From NCBI RefSeq assembly GCF_050948175.1, contig NC_135199.1:4840501-4904500 (forward strand): 64,000 nucleotides of DNA, given 5' to 3'. The stretch is from Xylocopa sonorina. Lineage: Eukaryota; Arthropoda; Insecta; Hymenoptera; Apidae. Position numbers and translations under genes: made by a program. Below the pieces are notes generated by a model. The model did no database searches. It worked only from the letters and a program-made list of their open reading frames with translations, and was not told the DNA's origin. Below are positions 10,904 to 22,700 of this stretch, in pieces; the stretch's first letter is position 1, and the number at the start of each line of letters is the position of its first letter.

Positions 10904-13900
10904 TCGACGGGAGACCGCAGAACGCCAGGCCGTCTTCACGCATGTTTTCTACTCGCAAAATATAGTACCTGACCTCCTCTCATGCGACATTTATTCTATT
11001 GATTTTACAAATTTCAATGGGCGCAGCGAGGAAATTGATACGTAATGGCCTGTTCATTGACTCGATATCTATTGATTTACCGTGGAATATTCGTTGCGAA
11101 GGAATACGATATTTATATTTTACTATTTACTCAGATGGTGTATCGAGCTACGATCCAAGAGAATTAAATCGTAACGAGGTTTGAATATTACGACGATTAC
11201 TTTTGGTTATTTGTTTCTATATTATATGTGAGCTCATTTTCTAACGACGGTAATTTTATACTAAGGTTATGCTATAGGATCCGCTAAGGAAACGCGTGTG
11301 GTATCCGCTTGTTACACGTATGCATAATGTAATTAAGTCCTCATTAGTAAGGTACAGTGGATGGAGGGTCGGTTAAACATATCAAATTTGCATTGCAGTT
11401 ACACTGTAATTAACGTATTTCGAGCATTATTTACAGCGTTTTAAAATATAACATTTCCAGAATTTCCGTTGAAAGATTGAGACTGATTTTTGTTTACATT
11501 GTAATTTACCAATCAGCACATATTGCTTTTCAAAACATGTCGCACTGTGTAGTAATGAAATTTAATTAGAGTGCAACTTTTTATACGTTCCAAACATCGT
11601 AGCATAAGCTGTTTTGCTCAGTCATTGTATGTCACCGAGTGATTGTCAACAGAATTTTGCGTTATACACGTGGGAAGGTGTGTCAGAGAAAGTTTCTCTA
11701 TAACGTAACGCTTGTTCTCCACTTTTGAAATAAAAATCACAAATTATTTCATTCCTTTCTAATTAGAAAACTGTCGCGCATACACTTTTTTGATCTCATG
11801 AGAAATATCTTTTTGATGGAAAGCGTCTACCAGAGTATGCAAAACAACGCGACGTTTATTCTTAGTTGCAAAACCACCGCGGTTGCTTATGGGCGTTGAA
11901 CTTGCCCATTGGTTAAGAATAGACATTGCGTCGCAGAGTATCTATTCGAAAATTACCTGCATACGTAAATCGTAGAGAATTGTGAAATCGTAATCGTGCA
12001 AGTTGTAAATCTGCCTATTTCACTGTTATTCAACGATATTTCCCAGATTCTCCATTTAAAATGTTAAATACCCCTTCCATGTTGTACAGAGAAAAAAGGT
12101 ATTGATCATCCGAAAGGTAGCACGAGTGGCTATTGTCCAATGCCACTTTACTTGTTTCTAAGAACGAATCGATAGCTTCTCGACGGCATCTGCACGGTAT
12201 TATCAAAAAGTTCGCGGAAAAAACCGAGGAGCTGCTCGTTAGCACGACTTAACGTATTGATCATCAGCCACGAGGTGCACTCTTTTTTCAAATCTTAGAT
12301 CATTCAGATGTCATCCAACGCGCAGAGGTGTCAAGAGAGGATAAGAGCTGGTCGTGCGAGAACGTGCGTGCCACTCGACCGCTCACTTTTTCTAAAATTG
12401 GTCACAGACGGTCGGATGCTCTCGCCTAAGGAAAACGGTAAATCGCGACGATCTCTTCCTTCGGCGTTAGAAGGTAGAGCGTAGATCATCGCTGCTGGAA
12501 ATAACTCATCTGTACGATGTGCACGCAAAAACAATTGCGTAGTCCCTGGAGAGAGCTACGAGATCATTTTATGTTATTCTCTCGAGAGGAAGAGAGAATT
12601 ATGCTCGAGTCGACGGTCAGAATGCTTTAAGTGGGACACCGTGTTTGAACGGTCCGTAAACACGTAACACTTGTGGTTGCACGTATAAATCGTGTACGAA
12701 GTTCATTATCAGCTTATTTATCGGACAAATTGGAAAGTTGTTAGATCGGTCCTGGTGTTAACGTTTGAAGAGTTCGTAGTAAATGAATTTCGCGCGCCAT
12801 CTTTAATCATTACGCGCGTTGTTTAATAATACAGAGCCGCATTGTCAAGATCTAACGTCGAATATTAATCACGTTGAATGCACGTTGGATACGTTTTTAT
12901 TACCTCTGAACGAAACTCCGGATCTTCTGATTCGCGATAAGAATTACACAATTAGAAAGCACACGTTCGTTGGACATGACTGATGGTATAGCGGCGATGG
13001 AAAGGAAATGAAATTATGAGGAACCAAGTGCCACGTTCGCTGCCCTTGGTTATCGTCAATTTTAATTGCGAAGGTTTTCATTCCTTTTTAAGACCAAGAA
13101 GATATTTGATACGAGCAAGGGCATGTTAACCGGTGCATGAATTTATTTTTAACGTCATCGAGTATTTTATCAGACAGTTCCGTGTCTTATAGTAATACTA
13201 TTCTTGGGCACGATCATGAAAGTTGATCTCCGATATTAGCATAATCAATATCGATGCAACTGTATTCGATGATGTAACAGACCGACCACGCGTTGATTGT
13301 CCTTGCATTTCCAGCGATCTTGTTCACCGAATATAGGTAGTCAACGTCTCAAGGCTTTGCCTCTACCCACTTCAATAATTCATCGATAATTTGTTGGAGT
13401 TTCATTAAAAAAAAAAGAAATTAGATTTTTGTTTTCTATACGGTTTGATCAGAGACCGATTTATGATGGGCTGAATCCATTATCAAGAATCGAAAACGAG
13501 AGATAAGAAATTCGGCGAAGTTGCCACTCCGTTTCTAGTGACTCTGAGAAAAAATCTTCCACCTACGAAAATTATTAACTAACTAGCCTAGTTAAGAATC
13601 AGCTCCTGAGTTCAACGAAGAAAATATGGAAACTACAATACGTGAACGAAAAGATCACAGAAACCACTTACGTAATCCTTACCTGAGGTCACGTTGACAT
13701 TCATCGTTGCTCCATCAACGATAAGAATTGCCATATTTATCGGTGATCGCGCGATCCTGAACTTACGACATTTAATAATAGTCAATAATTGATCATTAAA
13801 CTGGCATCAACTTGCAATTTTAAGCGTTACTTTACTGATTATCACGCTGCAACAAATTAAACCGCAAACGATCGTCGTCTAGGATCGATCCGTACGTGAG

Positions 13901-15289
13901 TTGCCTCTTTCGATTAATTGGTTCTCCACGGCGGTTTCTTTTTTACCCTCTGACGCATCAGGATATTAAATCCGACAATGATATTCATTATCCATTATGT
14001 CATTTCAAGAATGAGTATACCTGATGTCAAAGGTGAGGGAAATTAGTTCAGGCGGAGGAGCATTTCGCAATTGAAGAAACGCATGTGTTAGTTGTATATA
14101 CTTGCTTAGTAATATATATATATAGAGTGCCTATAACGTGTATTTCTGAGAACAAATAAATCACATATAATTTACAAAAAGGAACTTGACGCGGCGCTTA
14201 ATATTGTTCTTATAGTCAGATAATAGATAAGGTATTATTACCTATACGTATATCTTTAGGCTTATGAATTTCCCTCCACTTTTTTGTCTTCAACGATCAA
14301 CATGACGCGCGTACTCGTTCGCGCATGTACACTTGCGAAAGAAATTTCAAATCTTCTCGTACGTCTCTTAGCTCATCTTTTTACGTCTAAATGTGCTCCG
14401 TCGATTCGCGTAATTAGAGAGAACATAGAAATAAAATTACATCGCTTTCTTTTTTTTAAACTTCTGTGCACCATTACGGCATTCGTACACCGGGCAGTGA
14501 GTCACGCAAGAGAATTGCCACGAATTGGAAAATTGAAGAATATCGTTTTCTTAAACGTTTATCGTTTTGGCCATCGAAGAATGAACAGTTCCGTCATTCC
14601 TCTTCCTCTTTACATACAGTGTACAAAGAGCATTCCCTTTTCTGTCAGAAACACGAGTACTCCGATGAGTTCGATAGGATACGTCTCCGATCTTAATTTA
14701 AATACATTTTCTCACCATCTAGCTGCAAGTTTAATACGAAGTGTCCAATACTCGAATCGCGACTCCGACAATCGGATAGTCTACAGTGAAAGTCATTAAA
14801 GATTCGTACTCGATTACTCTAACTGTACTTTCTGTAAGTACCGCTGACACTTGCGTCGGATACTATTGTCTATAGTTAATTAATCAACCCAACGACCCGT
14901 CCGCCGATCCACGGTTCGGTATCGTTGGAATAAACTGTTCGATCGGCAACAAATTACTGCGTGGCTATTGGGAACTGTTTTAAATATCTTATTCTGAAAC
15001 GCAGACGAAAGTACAGCGGGGCTAAGAGTCGTGAAAAGTCCCATGAATTTCACACGGATACCAAATTCACTTCTCGTCGTCGATCCTATAGCTACGTATA
15101 TAAAACGGCACGACGTCTACATCTATACTTTTATCTATGTACAATAAACGCTCGACGAGAGCCCGTTGTAAACGGCGAACCGATCCCGATCGGAGCCGAT
15201 CGCCGATGGCACTCGTCGTAAGATTTCTATCGCCGATCGTTCATGCTCGATCGGCGCTATATCTAAATTTATATCTAGATTATTCCAAG
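10904..15289. other. Intergenic region between alpha-tubulin and tolloid
   Basis: About 4.4 kb lies between the tubulin promoter and the probable 3' end of tolloid. Apart from the fold-back element at 11831-11941 and an (AT) run near 14109-14125, I find nothing assignable. The longest open frame (plus strand 14284-14799) lacks an ATG at its start, is overlapped by another frame and shows no domain, so I do not call it a gene. Confidence 0.5.
11831..11941. mobile_element. Candidate tiny fold-back element with 8-bp direct repeats
   Basis: CAGAGTAT occurs at 11831-11838 and again at 11934-11941, enclosing 95 bp that folds on itself. GCGACG (11849-11854) pairs with CGTCGC (11929-11934) and TATTCTTA (11857-11864) with TAAGAATA (11914-11921). 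Inside lie a palindrome ACCGCGGT (11876-11883) and a GGGC/GCCC hairpin (11891-11907). Eight-base duplications are the hallmark of hAT-superfamily insertions. The arms are imperfect and do not reach the direct repeats cleanly, so a chance palindrome or a structured RNA remains possible. Confidence 0.35.
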
Positions 15290-15474
15290 TTTATTTGCAC
15301 GAGTTGTCGTTTGGAAGAATCTCCATCGAACAGGTCCGAACGAAAATGCTTCTCGTTTAACTGTTTCACCCCGTTCGACTCGAAGCACAGCTCGTTTCTC
15401 GTTTCCCGTTTACAGTGCGACGATATTAGAACCGTTTGAGCGAAACTTTTTTAAGATACGAAACGAAAACAAGT

Positions 15475-15519
<45 letters not shown>
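15475..15519. repeat. (GA)n microsatellite
   Basis: An almost uninterrupted run of about 21 GA units reads as CT repeats in the transcribed strand of tolloid. It lies in the longer predicted 3' UTR. Confidence 0.95.
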
Positions 15520-16087
15520 AGAGTCGAAAGAATTGTGGGCAATTCAGACGAAGAAAGTGACCGTTGATCGTGATCGAATCGTTTGGCGCAGGGCAGTGTT
15601 TGAGAGAGCAACGTCGTGAGCAACCAAAAGGGATCAGTTTTGTTCCTCCTCGATTCCTTCGCTTTTCTCTTATTCCTTCGTATCGTATCGACATCGACGC
15701 ATTACGTGAAACGATTCCACAGGTCTCGATATTGTACGATTGGGATATTAGAAAATCACTTGGGCGAAGCGGAGCTTGATCTTCCCTCGTGAACCTGTTG
15801 CGTTTTCTCACCGGGTCTGAAACTTATAGCAGTTAACAGTATGCGTAACGCGCTTCTACCTAAAAGATACAATGGCACGATCGGCCTGACTTCTAGGCCG
15901 AATTTCGGGGTCGTACACGCTAATCCAAATTGGTTAAGCCGTTAACTAACGCCGTCGCTGACGGAATAAATTATCCTTGACGCGAGATACTCGGATCAAC
16001 TCAGGATAACGTCTGGTTCGTCCCTCGTTTAATCGTCGGATCGAAATCTCCGAGTCTAGAAGATCGACGCAATCGACTGATTCCATT

Positions 16088-16125
16088 CGTTCGAATACGT
16101 CTCGTTCGAATACGTCTCGTTCGAA
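16088..16125. repeat. 15-bp tandem repeat, 2.5 copies
   Basis: CGTTCGAATACGTCT occurs twice in direct succession and is followed by an 8-base partial copy. Each unit contains the palindrome TTCGAA. It lies in the predicted tolloid 3' UTR. Confidence 0.9.
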
Positions 16126-16326
16126 AAGAAGTGGGTTCACGGCCTCGACGATCGAGCAAGATTCACGTCCGGCATTGGGCTGCGCGGGACTCCGACGAAA
16201 CGCGCGCGGAACGCTTCGCTTCCGAGTAATTCGGCATTACTCGTCTCCTTCACTCCGATCATTATTCTGCAAGAGTGAACCGATGTGGAATCCGTAGCCC
16301 ACTCGATTGGCGAGGCCTGTCACGGA

Positions 16327-19300
16327 TCAGAGATTCTCTTCGTCCACGTCCTCGTCCTCAGAGCCTCCGTATGTCTCGCCGCTGTCTTGACGGTCTACCG
16401 CGACGAACAGCGCCATGAAACCTTTATTCGATATCGTGTCGTCCGTTCTGAACCTTACCAACAGGGCCTCGTTCAACGATATGAAATCGGTGGCATTCTG
16501 GAATGAAATAAATTGCGTATGCAAAATGATCGAAAATCGATGAAGAGAGTGCGTCTATAAGTTAATATTAAAATAATTATATCTGAGCCATTTTGGTTTA
16601 ATTAACGTAGACATACTTTGCTGCCACAATACCGTCCGAACGGGAGGCCGGACGTATCCAGACCGGAATAAACCTCGACGAAATCGTAATTGCAGTCGCT
16701 TTCCGATTCAAGCTGGAATGTGATGAAAGTCAGCCGAACATTTTTGCCAGGCGGTGCCTCGATCGCCCAGTCGCAGTCTGTTCTGTGGTCGTAATTGTGG
16801 GTACCGTACTTTGCGTGCGAGTACAAGTACTTGACCACGTTCGTTGCACTTAGGTGGCCGCCGCAAGCTGCGCGAAGAGATCGTAACGTTCTCGTTAATG
16901 AAATTCAAACTGAATTGTGCGAAATGTGAAGCGGGGTTACGCGACGAACTAACGAGTTCCTTACCGGTGCTGTGAGTGGCGAGGAAGCCTTTCCTCTGGA
17001 CGGAAGCGTCGCTTTTAAATACCATGTACATCTGGTTTCCCGTTGCCAGGATTGGATGCGGCTCTTTTGTGCCGCAGAATTTCCCGAGGACGTGGCTATC
17101 CGGGGAATCGCCGTCGTAAATGGCGATGTGATCGTAATTGCACTCTTGATGGGATTCCATCTCGAACACTTTGAACACCTGCAGGATTTTTAAGTGGAAT
17201 CGCATTTAGAGGTCTTCAAATCGAAATGATGGAACGTGAGCGTTCAGTGTCGGGCGATCGCGAAAGTTTTTAACGTTCCTTTACTGGATCGTCCATTTTG
17301 AAAGAAATAACTACGTTCCTTTGAAAACGGACAATATAAGAAACGCAGAAACTAACGGGATTACTCAAGAATAATGATTAACAAAGTGGTACCGATGGTT
17401 TTAGACACTAACCAATTTAATACGATGCCCTGGCATGGTAATGAAGTGCCACACACAGTCCTTGAAACCAGGATAATAGTCCGGATAGTTAGGTGACGTT
17501 ATGGTGCCCATAGGCGCGATGATCTCGTATTTGCAGCCACCCTCCTTGCAATCGTGTCCATTTTCGTGAAGCGTGAATCCGTTGTGGCAGGAGCATTGGT
17601 AAGAGCCTATTGTGTTCCTGCACTCGTGCTGGCAGCCACCGTTGTTGTTCGCGCACTCGTCCATGTCCGTGAAGAAAACGGCGGCGAAGCCAGTCTTCTG
17701 AATGCTACGGTCACGCGCAAGTGGAAAAGCAAACTGAATATTAATTTAAAAAGTCAACGAAAATTTCGAGAAACTAGGGATTCTTAAATATTTCGATTCT
17801 CTTAAGAGCACGGCTAATAATGGAGTTCCATTAATTTGTTACCTATTGTCGGAAGTGAAAATCACTCTCATAGAGTTTCGGTCCGAAGTGATCAACGGTG
17901 GTAATCTCGAGCCGCAAAAGATGCCATGTTTTCTGTAAAGGTCTTCTCCAAGTTTGCTGCTTATTTCCACCGAGTCGTATTCGCACTCCTGTTGACGCGC
18001 ATTGTTACCCTCCAGATCAAAATGCGTGAAATTTAGCGTGATGCGATATTGAGGCGGTGCTTTGATCTCCCACACGCAATCCTTGTTCCCCGGATAAGTC
18101 ACCGGAAATGACGGGCTGGTGATGGTTCCGTTGCTGTCCTCGAGCACTCCACCGCAAGCATCTGATCGATACGAACGCATTAAAATACCACGCGAGCTTC
18201 AATTAAACAATTTCCCAATATTTCGTTAAATTCACCTTCGCAGTGTTTCCCGTCAAAATGTAATTCGTATCCAGGCTTGCAGGAACACTCGAATCCGCCC
18301 AAAGTATTAATGCAATTGTGTTCGCAGCCGTGCTCGATCAGGACGCACTCGTCGAATTCTAAAGGAATCGATAAATGAGAAAAAAACCGATGAGAGTTTC
18401 GATTAATGCAGTTACGTTTTAACCGGCAACTTCTTTGAACCCCGCTCGAAACTCGTGCTACTCGCAAGAGATAAAAGGCACGAAGTGAATCCAATCGACA
18501 GCCATTGAAGCTCGATCGAACGTGAAACGGCGAGAGCCCGTACCTTTCATGAACGTAGCCGAGAATCCGACCTTCTGCACGGAACCGTCGCTAACGAACT
18601 TCACCAGAAGTTTGTTGCCGGTAGACTTAATGTCCGGCGGTGTCTTGTAGCCGCAGTAAACCCCGATCAATGGGGAGTCCGCGTTATGGCCATCCCGCAC
18701 CTCCACGTAGTCGTAGACGCAATTGTCGTGGTTCTCGATGTCGAACGATTGAAACTTGAGCGCCACTTGGAAGTTCTGCGGCACGGACAGCTTCCAGACG
18801 CACTCCTTGCTCGATTGATAGCCCTCTGGATAGTTGGGCGACTCCAAATGGCCCGTCTCGTCCAGCTCGATCTCACCACCGCAAACTGCCTCGTAGCTCG
18901 CCGTGAAACCCCGATGCCCGCCCTGATGGCTCGACGTCACGTACGTAACCAGCATTCTACTTCCGGTCGAGACCACTGGCTCGTGGATCTTCCCGCTTCC
19001 GCAGTATCGACCTGCGATTTAATCGTTCAACATTACTCGTGCTACGTGACACACGCGTACAATTTAAATCTAGAGGTTATTGTTTCAACGACGCATCCGG
19101 TTCAGCTTAAAATCTGATATTCGATCGATTGAAGTACGACCGTTCGTATCGATTCTGCATAGAACCATAAAGGATTACACAAATCTTACGCGGCACCGAT
19201 AACCTGAACAACCTGAATCCTTTGGTACAATTTATCTATTTATTTCTTTTTATTTACGAGTAAAAGAGTCGGTTTAAAAGTGTCGTGCCACGATCGTTAA

Positions 19301-19721
19301 TTATCACCGCGGCAAACAAAAAGGGAGCGTAAATATATTCGCAAACGGGATTACCTATAGAAATACAAGAAAAATTGTTCGGGCCACGATATACGCGGTC
19401 CTCGCGATAGATATTCCCATGATATACCGAGTACAATGGGATAAGTATAAATTGTCCCAGCCGTTTGTCGATGCTGTTTTCACGAGTCTCGCTTACCAAG
19501 CACGTTGCTCTTGTACCAGTACCCGTCTCTGATCTCCAGGTAGTCGCTGCGGCAGAAATTGCTCTTAAATATGTCCAAAGAGGTGATGTTGAGGACTATC
19601 CGTTCGCCGTGGGTCGCCGTGATCCTCCATTCGCATCGTTCGCCTTCCGGTGGCGGTGAACTGAGTGGATGAGTGGGCGATCCGAAGCTTCCGCTGTTTT
19701 CTTGGAACGTCCTGCCACATT
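16327..19721 (-). CDS. tld/tok: Tolloid exons encoding five CUB and two EGF domains
   Basis: Nine exons carry the substrate-recognition half. CUB domains show their usual starts (KCGRTFQENSGSF, VCGGEIELDETG, ACGGVLEDSNGTITSP, GGCKYEIIAPMGTITSPNYP, ACGGHLSATN) and ends (GFTASYEA, GFSATFMK, GFAAVFFTD, GFLATHST, GFMALFVAVD). The two EGF modules begin FDECVLIEHGCEHNC and MDECANNNGGCQHEC; the D-E-C entry, Asn/Asp and aromatic pattern fits calcium-binding EGF. Most domain boundaries coincide with phase-1 introns, as in other tolloids, and introns here are short (typically 70-500 bp). The C-terminus is strongly acidic (GGSEDEDVDEENL), an insect-variable tail with no known role. Confidence 0.95.
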
Positions 19722-22700
19722 CTGCGAAAAGAGAGCGCGACAAAACGCGATGGAGAATCGATTGGATCATTCGTGAGATTTTGTAGATACCAAGGGGAGG
19801 AATTAATCGTGAAGTGGATTACTTATCGTGGATAGATAACAGAATCTTACTGTGGCATTTGTAAAGAAGATTCGTCTGAGCTATGTCACCCTCGCTGAGA
19901 CGAAGTCTCTGGCCAATTTCAGGCCGCTTTTTCCCGTGGATTTCCATCGGCAGGATCGTGTCCAAGTACGTGCCCCGTGAGAACGTGTTCTTCGCGTAAT
20001 GCATGATGGAGTCGTAATCGTACGGCAACCCAAGGGAGTTCACCTCCTCCTCTGTCAATTTATTGAAGTTGTACTCCTGACCTACAATAACATTGTGATA
20101 TAAATGAACTGGAATAGCAAACGTTCGACGCTCGTTCAAACACATAATCGATTCACGTTCGCGTATCACCAGAAACTAGCACGCGAACGTTGCAAACACG
20201 CATCTCAACACGATCGAACCGCCACGATCTAAATTAACCACCTCGAGTCGACAAACATGGTACGCTTAAACCATCCACAGTCAAGTAGCTCTCCATCTCT
20301 CTCCCTCTGTCCCTCTTCCTAGCTAAACTTCCCAACTGGACGCGCCATCGAAGAAACAAAGCCGATCGATTTCATCGACCGTCCAACAGCAGCTGCCTCC
20401 AAAGCGACGCTCGACATCGTCAACCGTTTCCGGCGTGTACACACACCCCATCGCGCGTCCTCCACGATCGTCGTCGCCCGCGGATTACTTCCGCGTTTCG
20501 ACGCAAGCTCGTCCAGTGTCACTCGCCAGCTGTTCGATCTCTGTCGATCATCCGAACGATCATTCGAACAGCTCGACGTTGTAACCGAAGCAGCAGCTCC
20601 AATCGATGCACGTTTCCTTGCGATTTTCCTGTCGCTTCGTGGTCGCATCCGGCCGGCCCAGTGTGCGATTCCGCCACGGAATCGCGTCCGATCCCGCTAA
20701 TTAAACAGCTCGTTACCATTCCCGTTATGATTATCCATTAAACGGGGACGCGATCGCTGCCGCGACCGGAGATTGTCACGCGGTGCGCAAATATTAGAAC
20801 ACCGGCAACCTCGGCTAGCTGTCGTCGCTAATGATTGGTGAGATTTACACTCGGCGCCACGCCGCCGAATCGGCCCATTAATCTAATGTAAAACGGATAT
20901 CTATTCGCCACGAAGGTAAACCCTTAGCCGATAGTAACGTAACCAGAACTCAGGCACGTACCGAGGACTGCCCCTTTGCGCGCGATCCTTCTCACGTTCG
21001 CCAAACACCGCGTCGGTTTCTGACGGCCACAAAGTGTTCGAAGAGGAACCTGGCCTTTGTGTTGATTTCATATAAAGCGGAAATGACAATAGGGGGAACG
21101 TTGACGGTTTTTCAGACTACTTTCTAGGTGTGATGGAACATTTCAGATTCTTGTGTTTGCCTCAAATTGGTTTCTCTTGGTATTTTATTGCAAGTGTAGA
21201 AGGGAAGTATTTATTACGGTATAACAATGGCCATTGTGTACAAAACTATTGACAGTCGAAATTGTTCAGATATTTTATTGGTATTTTAATTGATTTAGCT
21301 TGTACTGTGTTAGAGAAATTCATTTTAAGATGGTGGGTGAAGAGCAGGTTGAGTGCATCAGGTTTGAAGAACTTAAATTATTAATGCTGCCAGTGTTACA
21401 TCGCAATGCGAATATCTGTACAGTTTACGATCACGGTCATTCGATTGTGATGGTTGAACAGTGCGGGATCTCAGGTAGGTATGAAATAGAATTATATTTC
21501 GCTTTTACAAATTGGCTTTATTTATTTTTTTTTTTTATTTGAACTGGTCTCCCTTTCATTCGTATATGCAGAGAGTAGGAGGATAATGGTAGCGGAAATT
21601 TTCACTTACCAGACATGATATTGTCACGGATAATCTGTACATGACGATCGCGATCGGGTCTCGTGTGCTCGTGCCAGAACCCGACCACGTGGCCCAACTC
21701 GTGAACGACTATCCCGAACTTGTCGCAGTTCTTTCCGATACTTATTGCTTGAGGGCCGTTTCCCCTTTTCCCGACGAACGAACAGCATCTGCGAAATTGT
21801 TCCGAGAGTGTGAAATAGGAGGAAGAGGCAGAGAGGAACGCAGTTAACGAAAGAAATAATTCTCTCCGTTACTGTTCCCCCTCGATCAGATGGGGTAAAA
21901 GCCAATTTCATTAGTAAAGTACGAGCAACGACAGGCTATCGGGAATTACTAAAGGTATTATTGACGAAAGTGAAACTTTTTCAGCGACTGACGTTTCGAA
22001 AAATTCCTCCCCAGGTAATTAAATCGTTCATTTCATCTACGCGTTGGCAAAACTCACCCACAAGGTCTCTCCGTGAAGAGTATATAATTAGGATGCTCCA
22101 GGGGGACTCTCTCGACGAATTTAACGCAAGTAAAATTCTCCCAGTGCCTCATGGCCTGTTTGAACAGGGCCTTGTGGGCGCCGGAGAAATTCCCGTCGAT
22201 CTCGTACGGGATTACCCCGTGGTCCCACACGCGTTCCTTGCGCGCTGTCGCGGCCCTTCGCGTTCTGCTCGAGAATCTGTGCCTCGTGGTGCCGCGTTTG
22301 TTCGCCAGATACTTTGGCTTGTGCTCCATATCGTAGAATTCGATCGAACGTAGTCGTCGATCGTGCAGCGACACGACCTCGTCGGAGGAGTCGTCTGTTT
22401 CCTGTTTGATCAGGGGAATCCTGAGACGGCGGTGCTTTCTTTTCGTTGCTCTGAAAATTAACGCGTCCCATTCGTTTAATTTCCCTCGTAGTATAATACT
22501 CTTTTTCGATTATTTAGAAAATCGTTGCAAAGACGATGAATAATTTAGTATGAAAACGTATTGTGACGTGAAATGGATGCTTAAAATTTTTATTTCAATT
22601 ACTCCTCTCACTCTTCAAGCTACTCGGGAGAGCGAAAGAAGTGTCTAACATGCTCGTAAAAGAGCCTGATTAAATGTTCGTTCCCACCCCAATTCCACCA

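Larger units (their letters stand above)
15290..16326 (-). other. Probable 3' UTR of the tolloid-family gene
   Basis: After the TGA at 16327-16329 the first poly(A)-like hexamers on the minus strand are ATTAAA (16028-16033) and AATAAA (15290-15295), giving 3' UTRs of about 0.3 or 1.0 kb. The longer form would contain a (GA/CT)n microsatellite and a 15-bp tandem repeat. The end point is inferred. Confidence 0.4.

Noticed and set aside
14284..14799. 171-codon plus-strand open frame between tubulin and tolloid
   Set aside because: No ATG at its start, no family features, and a second frame is open across the same bases.
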